NCBI GenBank assembly: GCA_910588855.1 | Contig: CAJUSR010000013.1 | Coordinates: forward strand, 1-64,000 | DNA: 64,000 nt | DNA from: an uncultured Kineothrix sp. | GTDB taxonomy: Bacteria > Bacillota > Clostridia > Lachnospirales > Lachnospiraceae | Direction: 5' to 3' | Shown: positions 8,203-17,276 of the stretch, piece by piece | How positions within the stretch are numbered: the stretch's first letter is position 1 | Layout: every line of letters starts with the position of its first letter | The notes under the pieces: generated by a model | What the model saw: the letters and a program-made list of their open reading frames with translations, nothing else | The model's database searches: none | What the model was told of the DNA's origin: nothing | Program-made: the position numbers and the translations under genes

Positions 8203-10059
8203 TTACATTATCCGTATCTTATAATGTTCCAGCCAGTCATTCACTTGCAAAAGATATGCCAAAAGCTGGGGCCCTGCCATCAACTGCCCATAAAACGGCC
8301 TTGCATAGTCGGAAGGCTGTTCCATAAATTGTTTCACCTTTTCCCCATCTATCAACTCCCGGATAGGCGCATCCACATCCTCTATTACTTCCAGTATATA
8401 TCCCCGGACAAGCTGCTCATAAGCAGGGTCGTAAGTCTTCGGATAAGGGCTTTTGCGGCGGTACAGCACTTCTTCCGGCAAATATTCCTTCCCTGCCGCC
8501 CGAAGCAAAGCCTTAACTACCCCATTACGGTATTTCATATCCCACGGCACATTCCACGCATATTCTATAATCCGATGGTCGGCAAAAGGTACCCTGGCTT
8601 CCAGCCCCACATGCATACTGGTCCGATCCATCCTATCCAGCAAAGTCTGCATAAACCAGCGCAGATTCAAATAAGAAATTTCCCTGCGCCTTTTCTCTTT
8701 TCCCCGCTCCCCTTCCAGAACTGGCGTCTCTGCAATCGTTTTGTGGTATGCCACCGATACGTACTCTTCTATCGGCAATTCCCGCAGCACATCCTCCCGC
8801 AGCAACATCGTCCTTGGCTTAAAGTCCATAGACCAAGGGAAAGTATCCGCTTCAAAACATTCCTTTTTATGGAACCAGGGGTATCCCCCAAAAATTTCAT
8901 CCGCACACTCCCCGGTCAGCGTCACTTTATGATAAGCAGCTACTTTTTTGCAGAAATATAACATAGAAGATTCCACATCCGCCATGCAGGGCAAATCTCT
9001 GGCACGCACTGCTTCAAACAAATAGTCAAACAATTCCTCATTGCGGCATTCCAAATAATGGTGCCTTGTCTTTGTTTGTTCCTTCACTACATCCACCCAG
9101 GGCCGGTCTTGGGAAGGTTGAAAAGCATTTGCCCTAAAATTCACATCATTATCCTTGAAATCAAAGGAATACGTATCCAGCTGTTTTCCTTTTTTACGCA
9201 GCTCCTTGCTGCAAATAGCCGTCACTAAACTGCTGTCCACCCCTCCCGATAAGAAAGTACAAATCGGCACATCTGACAACATCTGCATTTTCACGGAATC
9301 TTCTATTAAATATTGCATTTTTTCTACCGTTTCATCCCATGAGTCCTCATGAGGCCGGCTTTCCAGCCGCCAATAGCAATGTTCCCTGCATATTCCATCC
9401 CCACACTCCAGAAAATGCCCCGGCTGTACCTCTAAAACTCCCCGGAAAACCCCTTTTCCATATGTTTTTGCCGGCCCTAACCCCAACACTTCGCACAGCC
9501 CTTCTTTATCCACCACAGGCTCTATACCCGGAAAGCAGAAAAGCCCCTTTATTTCGGAAGAAAAAATAACCGTATCCCCCAATCTTGTATAAAAACAAGG
9601 CTTTACCCCTGCCCTGTCCCGGAACAGGAAAAGTTTTTGCAGCCTTCCATCCCAGATGCCAAAAGCAAAAATACCGTTCAGTCTCTTTACAAAATCCGAG
9701 CCATACCGCATATAACCTACCAGAAGCACTTCCGTATCGCTATCCGTCCGGAATTTTTCCCCTTCCGCTTCCAATTCTTTTTTTAGGGTATCCATATTAT
9801 AAATTTCCCCGTTATAAGCGATAGCCCACTCATACTCCCCTTCCCTGCGTATCATGGGCTGCTGCCCGGCCAGCAAGTCAATAATGGAAAGCCTTACATG
9901 TGCCAGCCCGCAATGTCCGGCTAAAAAGATACCTTCCTCGTCCGGGCCCCTATGCTTCTGGCTCCGGTTCATCTTCCGCAGAACCCCTTTCCACTTCCCT
10001 TCTCCTTCACCGGCTCTATAATCCTCTTTTCCGTTAAAAAATCCTGCAATCCCGCACAT
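8203..10059 (-). CDS. asnB: Asparagine synthase (glutamine-hydrolysing)
   Basis: The 618-residue protein starts MCGIAGF, giving the Cys2 nucleophile of a class II glutamine amidotransferase after Met removal. The N-terminal domain (about 1-210) releases ammonia, and the C-terminal ATP-pyrophosphatase domain carries the SGGVDSS loop (CTFLSGGVDSSLV, near residue 265) that adenylates aspartate. The start at 10059 has GGAGG six bases upstream. It follows dpaB on the same strand but no functional link to it is obvious. Confidence 0.95.
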   Translation of the reverse strand: MCGIAGFFNGKEDYRAGEGEGKWKGVLRKMNRSQKHRGPDEEGIFLAGHCGLAHVRLSIIDLLAGQQPMIRREGEYEWAIAYNGEIYNMDTLKKELEAEGEKFRTDSDTEVLLVGYMRYGSDFVKRLNGIFAFGIWDGRLQKLFLFRDRAGVKPCFYTRLGDTVIFSSEIKGLFCFPGIEPVVDKEGLCEVLGLGPAKTYGKGVFRGVLEVQPGHFLECGDGICREHCYWRLESRPHEDSWDETVEKMQYLIEDSVKMQMLSDVPICTFLSGGVDSSLVTAICSKELRKKGKQLDTYSFDFKDNDVNFRANAFQPSQDRPWVDVVKEQTKTRHHYLECRNEELFDYLFEAVRARDLPCMADVESSMLYFCKKVAAYHKVTLTGECADEIFGGYPWFHKKECFEADTFPWSMDFKPRTMLLREDVLRELPIEEYVSVAYHKTIAETPVLEGERGKEKRRREISYLNLRWFMQTLLDRMDRTSMHVGLEARVPFADHRIIEYAWNVPWDMKYRNGVVKALLRAAGKEYLPEEVLYRRKSPYPKTYDPAYEQLVRGYILEVIEDVDAPIRELIDGEKVKQFMEQPSDYARPFYGQLMAGPQLLAYLLQVNDWLEHYKIRIM

Positions 10060-10115
10060 ATTTACCCTCCGCGTCCAATCTTTCCATTTTCATGTCCATT
10101 CTCTTCATCCCATCC

Positions 10116-10694
10116 CTAAACTAGCAATGGCTGAATCTGCTTCCCCTCCAGCGCCATCTCCAAAGCAGGCACAAGCTTTCCGCAATGGGATACCAGGGAA
10201 TTAGGTTTCTTTTCCGCATCATCCTGGCCAAAAGGTACAAAATAAATATGTTTCGTGTTTAGCAGCAGCCCGATATTTTTCATATTCATCCCCAAACCGT
10301 CATTGGTGGATATAAAAATGACAAGAGGTTTCCCATTCCTGAGATGCGCCTTTGCCGCCATCAAAACTGCCGTATCCGTTATCCCGTTTGCTAATTTTGC
10401 CGCCGTATTCCCTGTGCATGGAATAATCGCCAAGATGTCCAAATACCCTTTCGGACCGATAGGCTCCGCATCCTCAATATGCAAAATAGGGCTGCGGCCT
10501 GCTATTTCCTCCGCCTTCCTCAAAAAGTCTTCCGGTTTGCCGAACCTGCTTTCTATGCTCATGGCAGCATCCGAGAAAATGGGAAACAATTCCGCCCCTT
10601 CTTCTTTCAAATGTTCCAACTCATGAAAAACTTTATCAAAAGTACAAAAGGAACCGCAAAATGCAATTCCTATCTTTTTCCCTTTCAATTCCAT
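10116..10694 (-). CDS. dpaB: Dipicolinate synthase subunit B
   Basis: The 192-residue flavoprotein-like protein (GIAFCGSFCTFDKV at the N-terminus, then AIIPCTGNTAAKLANGITD) matches SpoVFB/DpaB. With DpaA it oxidises dihydrodipicolinate to dipicolinic acid, the spore-core Ca2+ chelator. The ATG at 10694 is chosen over an upstream TTG because GGAAAGG precedes it at a suitable distance and the family starts there. It lies 36 bases behind dpaA in one operon and marks the organism as a spore former. Confidence 0.93.
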   Translation of the reverse strand: MELKGKKIGIAFCGSFCTFDKVFHELEHLKEEGAELFPIFSDAAMSIESRFGKPEDFLRKAEEIAGRSPILHIEDAEPIGPKGYLDILAIIPCTGNTAAKLANGITDTAVLMAAKAHLRNGKPLVIFISTNDGLGMNMKNIGLLLNTKHIYFVPFGQDDAEKKPNSLVSHCGKLVPALEMALEGKQIQPLLV

Positions 10695-10730
10695 ACGATA
10701 CCATACCTTTCCCAATGCCCGCAGGCCAAT

Positions 10731-11564
10731 CTATATTTTGCTTATGACATATTCTGATAAACGTTTTGCCGATACCTTCCCTGCATATTTCCCCGGCAGT
10801 CCCAGACAATGTATTGCTTTTATCTGCTTTTCTTCCGCTTCTTTATAGTCCAAACCTCCCCTGCCGGAAGCAATGTCTATAATCAAAGTTTCTTTCCCCA
10901 CTTCTTTTAGCATACCTTCATCCAGAATGAGCGCCGGTATCGTATTGTAAATATATTCAAATTCCCCTATTTTACCCGGAAGTTTTTTTAACGGAAGCAC
11001 ATCCAGCCCAAACGCTTCCGCCAGCGCCAATTCCAGGCTGTTATTTGCACAGACCGTTACATGGGCGGACAAGCCTTTTAATTTCCCACATAATACTTTG
11101 CCGCATCTTCCATACCCCAATACCAATGTCTTGCTTTGGTGTATATTGGTCTGTTTATGAAGCAAAGCTTCCAAAATAGCCCCCTCTGCCGTCGCTATCG
11201 CATTAAACACCGCAATGCTTTCCTCTTTCATAAAATCATAACAGGCAATCCCTCTTTCACTGCATTCCTGATGGAATGCCTCCGGTATGATTCCCCCAAA
11301 TATCTTATGGCATTTCCTGATGTGGCGGGACAGCTCCCTCAAATTCACAATCCCCTTTTTTTCCATGGGAATCCCCCCTACAATCACTTCCGCAGATTCC
11401 ACCGCCTGTTTCAAAGAATCCGCGTAACCGTCCGCTTCTATCCCCATATCGTTTCTATGATATATCTTATAGCCAATAACACGATATCCCCTTTCCATAA
11501 AAAAGGGTATCATGTAAGCGGTACGTTTATCTCCCCCAATAACTGCAATATTATACTCCGCCAT
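10731..11564 (-). CDS. dpaA: Dipicolinate synthase subunit A
   Basis: The 277-residue protein starts with a Rossmann segment (AEYNIAVIGGDKRTAYM) and contains a second nucleotide-binding stretch KTLVLGYGRCGKVL near residue 145, as in SpoVFA/DpaA. It is the dehydrogenase partner of DpaB, expressed in the mother cell during sporulation in known systems. GGAGGG lies upstream of the ATG. No sigma-K promoter could be confirmed by eye. Confidence 0.93.
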   Translation of the reverse strand: MAEYNIAVIGGDKRTAYMIPFFMERGYRVIGYKIYHRNDMGIEADGYADSLKQAVESAEVIVGGIPMEKKGIVNLRELSRHIRKCHKIFGGIIPEAFHQECSERGIACYDFMKEESIAVFNAIATAEGAILEALLHKQTNIHQSKTLVLGYGRCGKVLCGKLKGLSAHVTVCANNSLELALAEAFGLDVLPLKKLPGKIGEFEYIYNTIPALILDEGMLKEVGKETLIIDIASGRGGLDYKEAEEKQIKAIHCLGLPGKYAGKVSAKRLSEYVISKI

Positions 11565-11794
11565 AATTCCCTCCGCTGCAAATCCTGTCTAATCCAACAA
11601 TACCCTGTCAAATTATAAATATGCTGCCCTGAATGGGAAGTGCTTGTCAGATGGCATAAACTATGCCTCTTTGCCCGCCGGCGGAGATATCCCATAGGAA
11701 CGGCATAAACCTTTTTCCTTTTATGCCAATGTGAATCCTCCCGGAAGTTTTAGTATCATAGGGAAGACCTTTTGACACCCGAATCCTATATGGC

Positions 11795-11827
11795 AAAAAA
11801 AGTGTGCGTCTAAACGCACACTTTTTA
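11795..11827. terminator. Terminator after pfp
   Basis: AGTGTGCG (11801-11808) and CGCACACT (11815-11822) form a perfect 8-bp stem with T/A runs on both sides, so it can work in either direction. It ends the phosphofructokinase transcript on the minus strand. A tip of repeat A (GAAGACCTTTTGACACCCGA) lies directly beyond at 11763-11782. Confidence 0.8.
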
Positions 11828-11842
11828 ACCGCATTTTATTTA

Positions 11843-13072
11843 CTATTTTCTTACCAAATGCCTCGGAAGCCCGTTGACGAAAAGCGGCTGCAATTCTCCC
11901 ATAATCAAAGGTCTTGCATATTTTTCATACCCTTCGTTCAAACCGCATCCGTCTTCTGTAATCCATTCTGCCGGAACCGGTCTTTCTACATTAGCGATTG
12001 CGTGAATATCATATGCGCTTGTGCCGCACTGATATGGGTCATCCCCGTTCCTGTCAAGAGTAATCATCATACCGGTCTTGCCTTCTTCTGCCGCCATAAC
12101 CGCATCAAAACCAACCTGGAATGCTTCATTGATGTCTGTCAAAGATGCAAGATGGGTTGCTGCACGCTGTAAAGTAGAAAATTCCACAGCACGGGTTTTA
12201 AGCCCTGTTTCCGCCGCTACTAACGAAGCAAGATAAGCTGCTGTACCGGACAACTGTTTATGGCCAAATGCATCTACCTTCTTATCCGCATCCGCAAGTT
12301 CACATACAAAACGCCCATCAGCCAAAGATACGCCTTCGGATACAGCGATAACTACGGAATGTTTGGTTTCTGCCAAATGTTTTACTTTTTCCATAAATTT
12401 ATCTACGTCAAACGTTACTTCCGGAAGGTAAATTGCATCGACACCGCTGCAATCCTCGCCCTTTGCCAATGCTGCTGCTGCTGTCAGCCAACCGGCATGG
12501 CGCCCCATAATTTCTACAAGGCAAACGGTAGGTTTTTCTACACCGAAAGATTCATTGTCACGGATAATCTCTTTTAAGCTTGCTGCAATATATTTTGCTG
12601 CGGAGCCATATCCCGGGCAATGGTCGGTAATCGGAAGGTCATTGTCAATCGTCTTAGGAACGCCCATAAACCTTTGGGGTTTGTTGTGGGCTGCCGCATA
12701 ATCGGACAACATTTTTACAGTGTCCATAGAATCATTGCCGCCTGCATAGAACAGACACTCAATATCATGTTTTTCCATGATTTCAAATACTTTTTCATAA
12801 ACTTCTTCGTGCCCTTCAATCTTAGGCATTTTAAAACGGCAGGAGCCTAAAAATGCGGAAGGCGTCCTCTTTAACAGTTCAATCCCCGTCTCATCTGCAA
12901 GATACTCGTCCAAGTCACAAAGGTTGTCCTGTAAAAACCCTTGAATGCCATGCACCATACCATATACTTTCTTTACGCCTAATTTCTTGGCTGCTGCGTA
13001 TACACCGGCTACGGATGAGTTAATAACAGCCGTAGGTCCGCCGGACTGCCCAACAACAATATTTCCTTTCAT
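11843..13072 (-). CDS. pfp: 6-phosphofructokinase, pyrophosphate-dependent type
   Basis: The 409-residue protein has the PFK glycine-rich start (GQSGGPTAVINSS) and the catalytic TIDND motif (Asp143). Two signatures mark PPi use over ATP: GGNDS (Asp114 where ATP enzymes have Gly) and PKTIDND (Lys140 where ATP enzymes have Gly). It phosphorylates fructose 6-phosphate reversibly in glycolysis. The start at 13072 has AAGGAGA upstream. It stands alone between terminators and is probably housekeeping. Confidence 0.92.
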   Translation of the reverse strand: MKGNIVVGQSGGPTAVINSSVAGVYAAAKKLGVKKVYGMVHGIQGFLQDNLCDLDEYLADETGIELLKRTPSAFLGSCRFKMPKIEGHEEVYEKVFEIMEKHDIECLFYAGGNDSMDTVKMLSDYAAAHNKPQRFMGVPKTIDNDLPITDHCPGYGSAAKYIAASLKEIIRDNESFGVEKPTVCLVEIMGRHAGWLTAAAALAKGEDCSGVDAIYLPEVTFDVDKFMEKVKHLAETKHSVVIAVSEGVSLADGRFVCELADADKKVDAFGHKQLSGTAAYLASLVAAETGLKTRAVEFSTLQRAATHLASLTDINEAFQVGFDAVMAAEEGKTGMMITLDRNGDDPYQCGTSAYDIHAIANVERPVPAEWITEDGCGLNEGYEKYARPLIMGELQPLFVNGLPRHLVRK

Positions 13073-13191
13073 TGTTATCTCTCCTTCTTGTTTTATTCAT
13101 TTTTATTCTAACCGTACCTGAAACATACGGTTGATTACCATAAAAGATTATAGCAGATTCACTGTTTAAGCACAAGTTCTTTGTTGCCTCA

Positions 13192-14274
13192 TTATAGGCA
13201 GCTCATATAATATGCATACAAGTTTTGATAAGTTTCCGCGTTAAAATGAAGCCCGTCCACCAGCTTATATCCTATTGTGTTCAAATAGCTATGGCTGTCT
13301 ATCCACTGCACATCCCCGCTTAACCCGTTCTGCATCTGGCTGTTAAAATACTGCACCTGCTCTTCTGTCACATAAGGGTTATCCCATACCGGGTTTACGG
13401 ACGCATAATAGACTTTTGCCCCTTTTCCTACCCATTCCGCCGCCTTGGCATTTACCAATTCCAAATAATTGTTCAGGTTCCCCGGGTCATTGACGCCAAG
13501 GTTAATCAGTATCTTAGATCCTTTACCTACGCAGCCGTCAATTCTTGCAATCGCATTCTCATTAAACCAATTATAGCCTTTTCCGCTCTCTGCAATCCAT
13601 GTACAACTATTTTCCCCTACGTTCGCCTGCATTTGTACAAACCGGGAATCCCCTACTAAAATAACGCCCGATACGTTTTTTACCTCCGTTACCGCCTGCG
13701 TTGCCGCTGCCTCCTGCGGATTGTTTTCCGGTATTGGGGTCGGAGCCGGTTCTGCAGGTTTTTCGTCCTGAAGATATTTACCGCTTACGTAAGCCTTTTC
13801 TTCCCCATAAAAAATTTCATACCACCCATTGTCAGCCTGTCCGGTTGCCGTAACCTCCTGCCCGCGTCCTAAGCCTCCAATCCTTTCAAAATCCGTGGAT
13901 GGCCCTTTCCTCACATTGACCGCACTGGAAGCATACATTGCTTTTTCCCCTTTAAAAGCCGTTATTGTATAATCCGAAAGTTTCGGTTTTTCTGCCTCTT
14001 TATCCTCTTTGCTTTTTTCCGCCGTCTCTTCCGTACTCTTCCCCTTTACCGCTGTTCCTTTCTCTTCCGTACTCTTCCCTTTTTCCCCGGTCTTTGCCAT
14101 ACTCCGCTCTTCCGTATGGACACTCATTATCATGTCCTCTTTATCTTCTTCCGTTCCTTGCCCATTTTCTTCCACAGCCTCCGCTGTCTTACGTGCATGT
14201 TCCCCGGCTTCGCTGCCACACCCTGTAAATGCCAGCGACAAAACCAGAGTCAACATTACTACTGCTTTTTTCAT
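13192..14274 (-). CDS. Secreted SGNH-hydrolase-like lipoprotein with SH3 domain
   Basis: The 360-residue protein has a lipoprotein signal peptide with lipobox LAFTGC (Cys19), a low-complexity Glu/Lys/Thr-rich spacer (about 25-95), a bacterial SH3 segment (YASSAVNVRKGPSTDFERIG, near 110-165) that may bind cell wall, and a C-terminal SGNH/GDSL-like esterase region with GDSR, LGVND and DGLHFN blocks. It should sit on the outer face of the membrane; a role in deacylating wall or glycan polymers is possible. AAGGAG precedes the start. Confidence 0.8.
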   Translation of the reverse strand: MKKAVVMLTLVLSLAFTGCGSEAGEHARKTAEAVEENGQGTEEDKEDMIMSVHTEERSMAKTGEKGKSTEEKGTAVKGKSTEETAEKSKEDKEAEKPKLSDYTITAFKGEKAMYASSAVNVRKGPSTDFERIGGLGRGQEVTATGQADNGWYEIFYGEEKAYVSGKYLQDEKPAEPAPTPIPENNPQEAAATQAVTEVKNVSGVILVGDSRFVQMQANVGENSCTWIAESGKGYNWFNENAIARIDGCVGKGSKILINLGVNDPGNLNNYLELVNAKAAEWVGKGAKVYYASVNPVWDNPYVTEEQVQYFNSQMQNGLSGDVQWIDSHSYLNTIGYKLVDGLHFNAETYQNLYAYYMSCL

Positions 14275-14640
14275 TTCCTACCTTGCTCCTTTTCACGCTT
14301 TGCATATTTTCTTTTCCTATCCTAACTTAGATTCTTAATTTAGATTAAATCGAGCAGAGAAATTTCACCTTCCCCTATTCGCAGCGCGTCTCGTGTGCCA
14401 CATAGTAGCATATTTCCTCTCCAGAGGGCTTCGCATAAAAAAATTAAGAAACAATTTCATTATACCAGACATCCCCTGAATTGTCTCACATATTTATAAA
14501 ATAAAATGGCATATATGCGGTAAAACATCGCTGTCCATGTACAACTTCCGCATCTTTTCCTTCATCGTTTGGAATCACATCTTCCTTATGTAGAAACCAT
14601 CTATATTCATTTTGAAATTAAAATCCTATTACCTATTATA
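14275..14640. other. Intergenic region with a degenerate repeat
   Basis: No gene is visible. Around 14384-14440 the sequence (CGCGTCTCGTGTGCCACATA, then GGCTTCGCATAAAAAA) resembles the GC-rich string just upstream of repeat B copy 1 and the minisatellite at 57.5 kb, so it appears to be a diverged member of the same terminator-like family. Confidence 0.4.
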
Positions 14641-14644
14641 ATGC

Positions 14645-14790
14645 GCAATAAGGCAGCAACGCAAAAGGCATCCATCAAAGATGGATGCCTACAATGTAAA
14701 AGGGGAATTTTACATGGGTCTCTCGACCCAACTACAGTATAACACTATACTTCAAAAAAAGCTAGTCTTTTTTTGAAATTTTTTAAATTT
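14645..14790. ncRNA. Candidate structured RNA, four consecutive hairpins
   Basis: Four stems follow each other: GGCATCCATC/GATGGATGCC, ATGTAAAA/TTTTACAT, GGGT/ACCC (loop CTCTCG) and CAAAAAAAG/CTTTTTTTG. On the minus strand the first stem is followed by TTTT, a plausible terminator for a small RNA of about 75 nt. On the plus strand the array would lie in the region ahead of the secreted protein at 15026. It matches no riboswitch class that I can recognise. Strand and function are unknown. Confidence 0.4.
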
Positions 14791-15025
14791 TTTTGTCGGA
14801 TTCTTTGTTCTTTATATAGATATTTATTTTGGACGTGCATCATATAATGATATTACCTGATTCAAATTTCAAAAAAACCGTTGCTTAACGCAATTTCTAC
14901 TTGACTTTCAATTACCGCAATTATATTAGTTTTTTTGATAATTTGACGTATTAAATACTCATTGCTAAAATAATAGCATTGAGATTTATTCTATATATTT
15001 TCAACTATCAAAGGAGGTTTTATCA

Positions 15026-15874
15026 ATGAAAAACGCAACTCTCAAAAAACTTTTTGCAAGCACGTTTGCGGTAGCGCTCTGCGTTCCCATGCTGCTGGCA
15101 GACCCCATGGCAATCAGCGCAAACGCTGCCGCCCAGACGATTTCCGGCAATACTCCTGGTACGGATAACCCTGACACGGACAAACCGGATACAGATAATC
15201 CGGATACTGACAAACCGGGTACGGATACTCCAGATACCGATAAACCGGGTACAGATAAACCAGGAGGGGATTCATCCGTTTCCGGCAATGTTCCTAGCAC
15301 AAGCGAGTCTTCTAGCAGCGGAACTTCCTCTTCTTCCAGTAATACGAACACAGCTAGCGCTGCTGTTTCCCAGACAATTGCTGCTAACCGTCAGGTAACG
15401 GTAGGTGGACGCAGCATGTCTTCTTCCGTAAGCGGCATCTATATTGCAACTGCTATCAGAGGAATTGCTGTAGCAACTCCTTCCGCATCGGTTTCCGCAG
15501 CAGCAGGCTTAAGCCAGGCAGATATTGATGCCGGAACCAACGTAAGATTCTATGTATGCAATAGTTCCAACAAAGAAGCGAAAGCTGCCCTTACATCTGC
15601 TGCTGCAGCTACAGGAAAAAGTGTTGCAGCTTATGTAAACTTTGATTTATATACTATCTCCAAGAAGGGCGTTGTAACGGCTGTTAAGAATGCATCTACA
15701 CCCATTGAACTTACTATTGGTCTTCCAAAAAATGTTGCCAATGCAGGCAAAAACGTATCTATCATTTGTATAGATAAAGACGGAAAAGCTGTTGTTATGG
15801 ACGATATCGACACAGACCCGAATACTATTACCATAAATGCAAGCGTATTCGGCGTATACGCTATCGTTTACTAA
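15026..15874 (+). CDS. Secreted protein with Thr/Asp/Pro-rich linker, unknown function
   Basis: The 282-residue protein has an obvious signal peptide (LKKLFASTFAVALCVPMLLA, cleavage probably after SANAAA), then a linker of repeated DTDKP/DTDNP units (about 45-85), a Ser-rich stretch, and a C-terminal region of about 160 residues rich in Ala, Val and Ser without cysteine clusters or an LPXTG anchor. AAAGGAGG lies 8 bases upstream of the start. I do not recognise the C-terminal domain. It stands alone, ahead of a terminator-like hairpin. Confidence 0.8.
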   Translation: MKNATLKKLFASTFAVALCVPMLLADPMAISANAAAQTISGNTPGTDNPDTDKPDTDNPDTDKPGTDTPDTDKPGTDKPGGDSSVSGNVPSTSESSSSGTSSSSSNTNTASAAVSQTIAANRQVTVGGRSMSSSVSGIYIATAIRGIAVATPSASVSAAAGLSQADIDAGTNVRFYVCNSSNKEAKAALTSAAAATGKSVAAYVNFDLYTISKKGVVTAVKNASTPIELTIGLPKNVANAGKNVSIICIDKDGKAVVMDDIDTDPNTITINASVFGVYAIVY

Positions 15875-15940
15875 TATCCTGCCTTTTTAAACAGCTAAAC
15901 CAACAATAAAAACGTTTTTGTTTCATCACTCTATTAGTTT

Positions 15941-15967
15941 CAGGCATTGTCAAACCGGCAATGCCTG
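15941..15967 (+). terminator. Terminator-like hairpin after the secreted protein
   Basis: CAGGCATTG (15941-15949) pairs with CAATGCCTG (15959-15967) and is followed by TTCTATTTTTC. It is 67 bases past the stop of the secreted protein. Confidence 0.65.
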
Positions 15968-16228
15968 TTCTATTTTTCTGCCGTCTCTTCCCTTCATCCA
16001 TACACTCACTAAAAAGCCCAAATGAAAACCAGAATTGACAGCCTTGCAATAAACTCAGGGAACAAGCGGGAAATCCAGAAAGCCCTCCTCCAGTACAGTC
16101 AACAGAGGCGGAGCCCCGTGAAGCGCCTCCTGCTTCTGTCGAGGGAAACATAGACCGTTCTTATCCCAAAACGGGGCGCAGATACCCCCTCAATTTACTG
16201 CGGCTGCACCGAAAACATTTCATTCCGG
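15968..16228. other. Intergenic stretch with possible gene relic
   Basis: Both strands read open for short distances with biased composition (16020-16190), suggesting a decayed coding fragment, but no family is recognisable and no start site is supported. Confidence 0.3.
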
Positions 16229-16561
16229 CTATTCCCTATTATTTTCGCCCCAGACACATAGCTGATCTAAAACAGCCATCAAGGATCTGCCCCTGTCACT
16301 CAGGCTGTATTCTACCTTCGGTGGTATTTGAGGGTATTCTTTTCTGATGATGAGTTGGTCTGACTCCAGTTCTTTCAGATTGTTGCTGAGTGTTTTGTCC
16401 GACACTTTTTTCAGATATCGCCTTAACTCATTGAACCTCACAGCACCAAACTCCATCAGGCAGTAAAGTATGACCATTTTGTGCTTGCCGGATATAAGAG
16501 ACAGCGTATAGCTGAACCCTGTATCCTCGAAATTTGCTTCTTCAATATAATTCTTTATCAT
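16229..16561 (-). CDS. HxlR-family winged-helix transcriptional regulator
   Basis: The 110-residue protein carries the HxlR pattern: SGKHKMVILYCLMEFGAVRF, then LRRYLKKVSDKTLSNNLKELE as recognition region and the wing IPPKVEYSLSDRGRSL. Such proteins sense redox or electrophile stress and repress a divergent oxidoreductase gene. Here the divergent neighbour is a flavoredoxin-like gene 106 bases away. AAAGGAAAG precedes the ATG. Confidence 0.9.
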   Translation of the reverse strand: MIKNYIEEANFEDTGFSYTLSLISGKHKMVILYCLMEFGAVRFNELRRYLKKVSDKTLSNNLKELESDQLIIRKEYPQIPPKVEYSLSDRGRSLMAVLDQLCVWGENNRE

Positions 16562-16667
16562 TTACACTTTCCTTTAAGATAGTACTTGTATTTTTTCCAT
16601 TACCTGTTACAATTATACTTATGGATGTAAGTCCTGTCAATCCTATACAAGAAGCGAGGTAATTGCA
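16562..16667. promoter_or_regulatory. Divergent HxlR / flavoredoxin promoter region
   Basis: The spacer contains an imperfect dyad, GTACTTGTA near 16582 against TACAATTATAC near 16608, of the size expected for an HxlR operator. It may control both genes. Inference from position and symmetry only. Confidence 0.4.
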
Positions 16668-17234
16668 ATGAGAAAAAAACTCAGCATAACAGAAGGTATC
16701 TTCCCGATGCCAGTTTTAATGGTGGCTACCTACAATGAAGACGGCAGCGTTAATGTTATGAATGCCGCCTGGGGTACCATGCAGGAAAGGGGCAATGTAG
16801 CACTCAACCTTACGGAAACACATAAAACGGTAAAGAATATCAAAGCAAGGGGAGCTTTTACAGTAAGTATCGCTGATGCCGCCCATGTAGTGGAAGCAGA
16901 CTATTTTGGTGTCGAGTCAGGCAACAGGGTTTCGGACAAATTTGAAAACAGCGGCCTCACCGCAAGTAAATCCGAAACTGTAGACGCCCCGATTATCAAT
17001 GAATTTCCTCTCTGCCTTGAGTGCGAGTATATTGAATATCAGGATGGGAAATACGGATGCGGTGTCATCGGCAGGGTAGTTAATGTTACAGCAGACGAAA
17101 GTGTCATGGCTGGCGACAAGATTGATATGGCTCTGGTAAACGCAGTCGCTTTTGACCCCTACACACATGGCTATTACAGGGTGGCCGAAAGAGTGGGGGA
17201 AGCCTTCAAAGACGGTCTACAGTTAAAGAAATAG
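16668..17234 (+). CDS. Flavin reductase-like / flavoredoxin family protein
   Basis: The 188-residue protein fits the FMN-binding split-barrel family: PMPVLMVATYNEDGSVNVMNAAW at the N-terminus, the flavin-contacting segment ALNLTETHKTVKNI, and a conserved barrel to residue 165. It probably moves electrons through FMN in the cytoplasm. GAGG lies upstream of the ATG. Control by the divergent HxlR gene is likely. Confidence 0.88.
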   Translation: MRKKLSITEGIFPMPVLMVATYNEDGSVNVMNAAWGTMQERGNVALNLTETHKTVKNIKARGAFTVSIADAAHVVEADYFGVESGNRVSDKFENSGLTASKSETVDAPIINEFPLCLECEYIEYQDGKYGCGVIGRVVNVTADESVMAGDKIDMALVNAVAFDPYTHGYYRVAERVGEAFKDGLQLKK

Positions 17235-17276
17235 TATCAGCACAGGGGTTTCCAAAATGGAGATCCCTGTATTTTT

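Noticed and set aside
15861..16151. 96-residue minus-strand frame
   Set aside because: No start signal or family; composition changes within it, and it overlaps a terminator-like hairpin.
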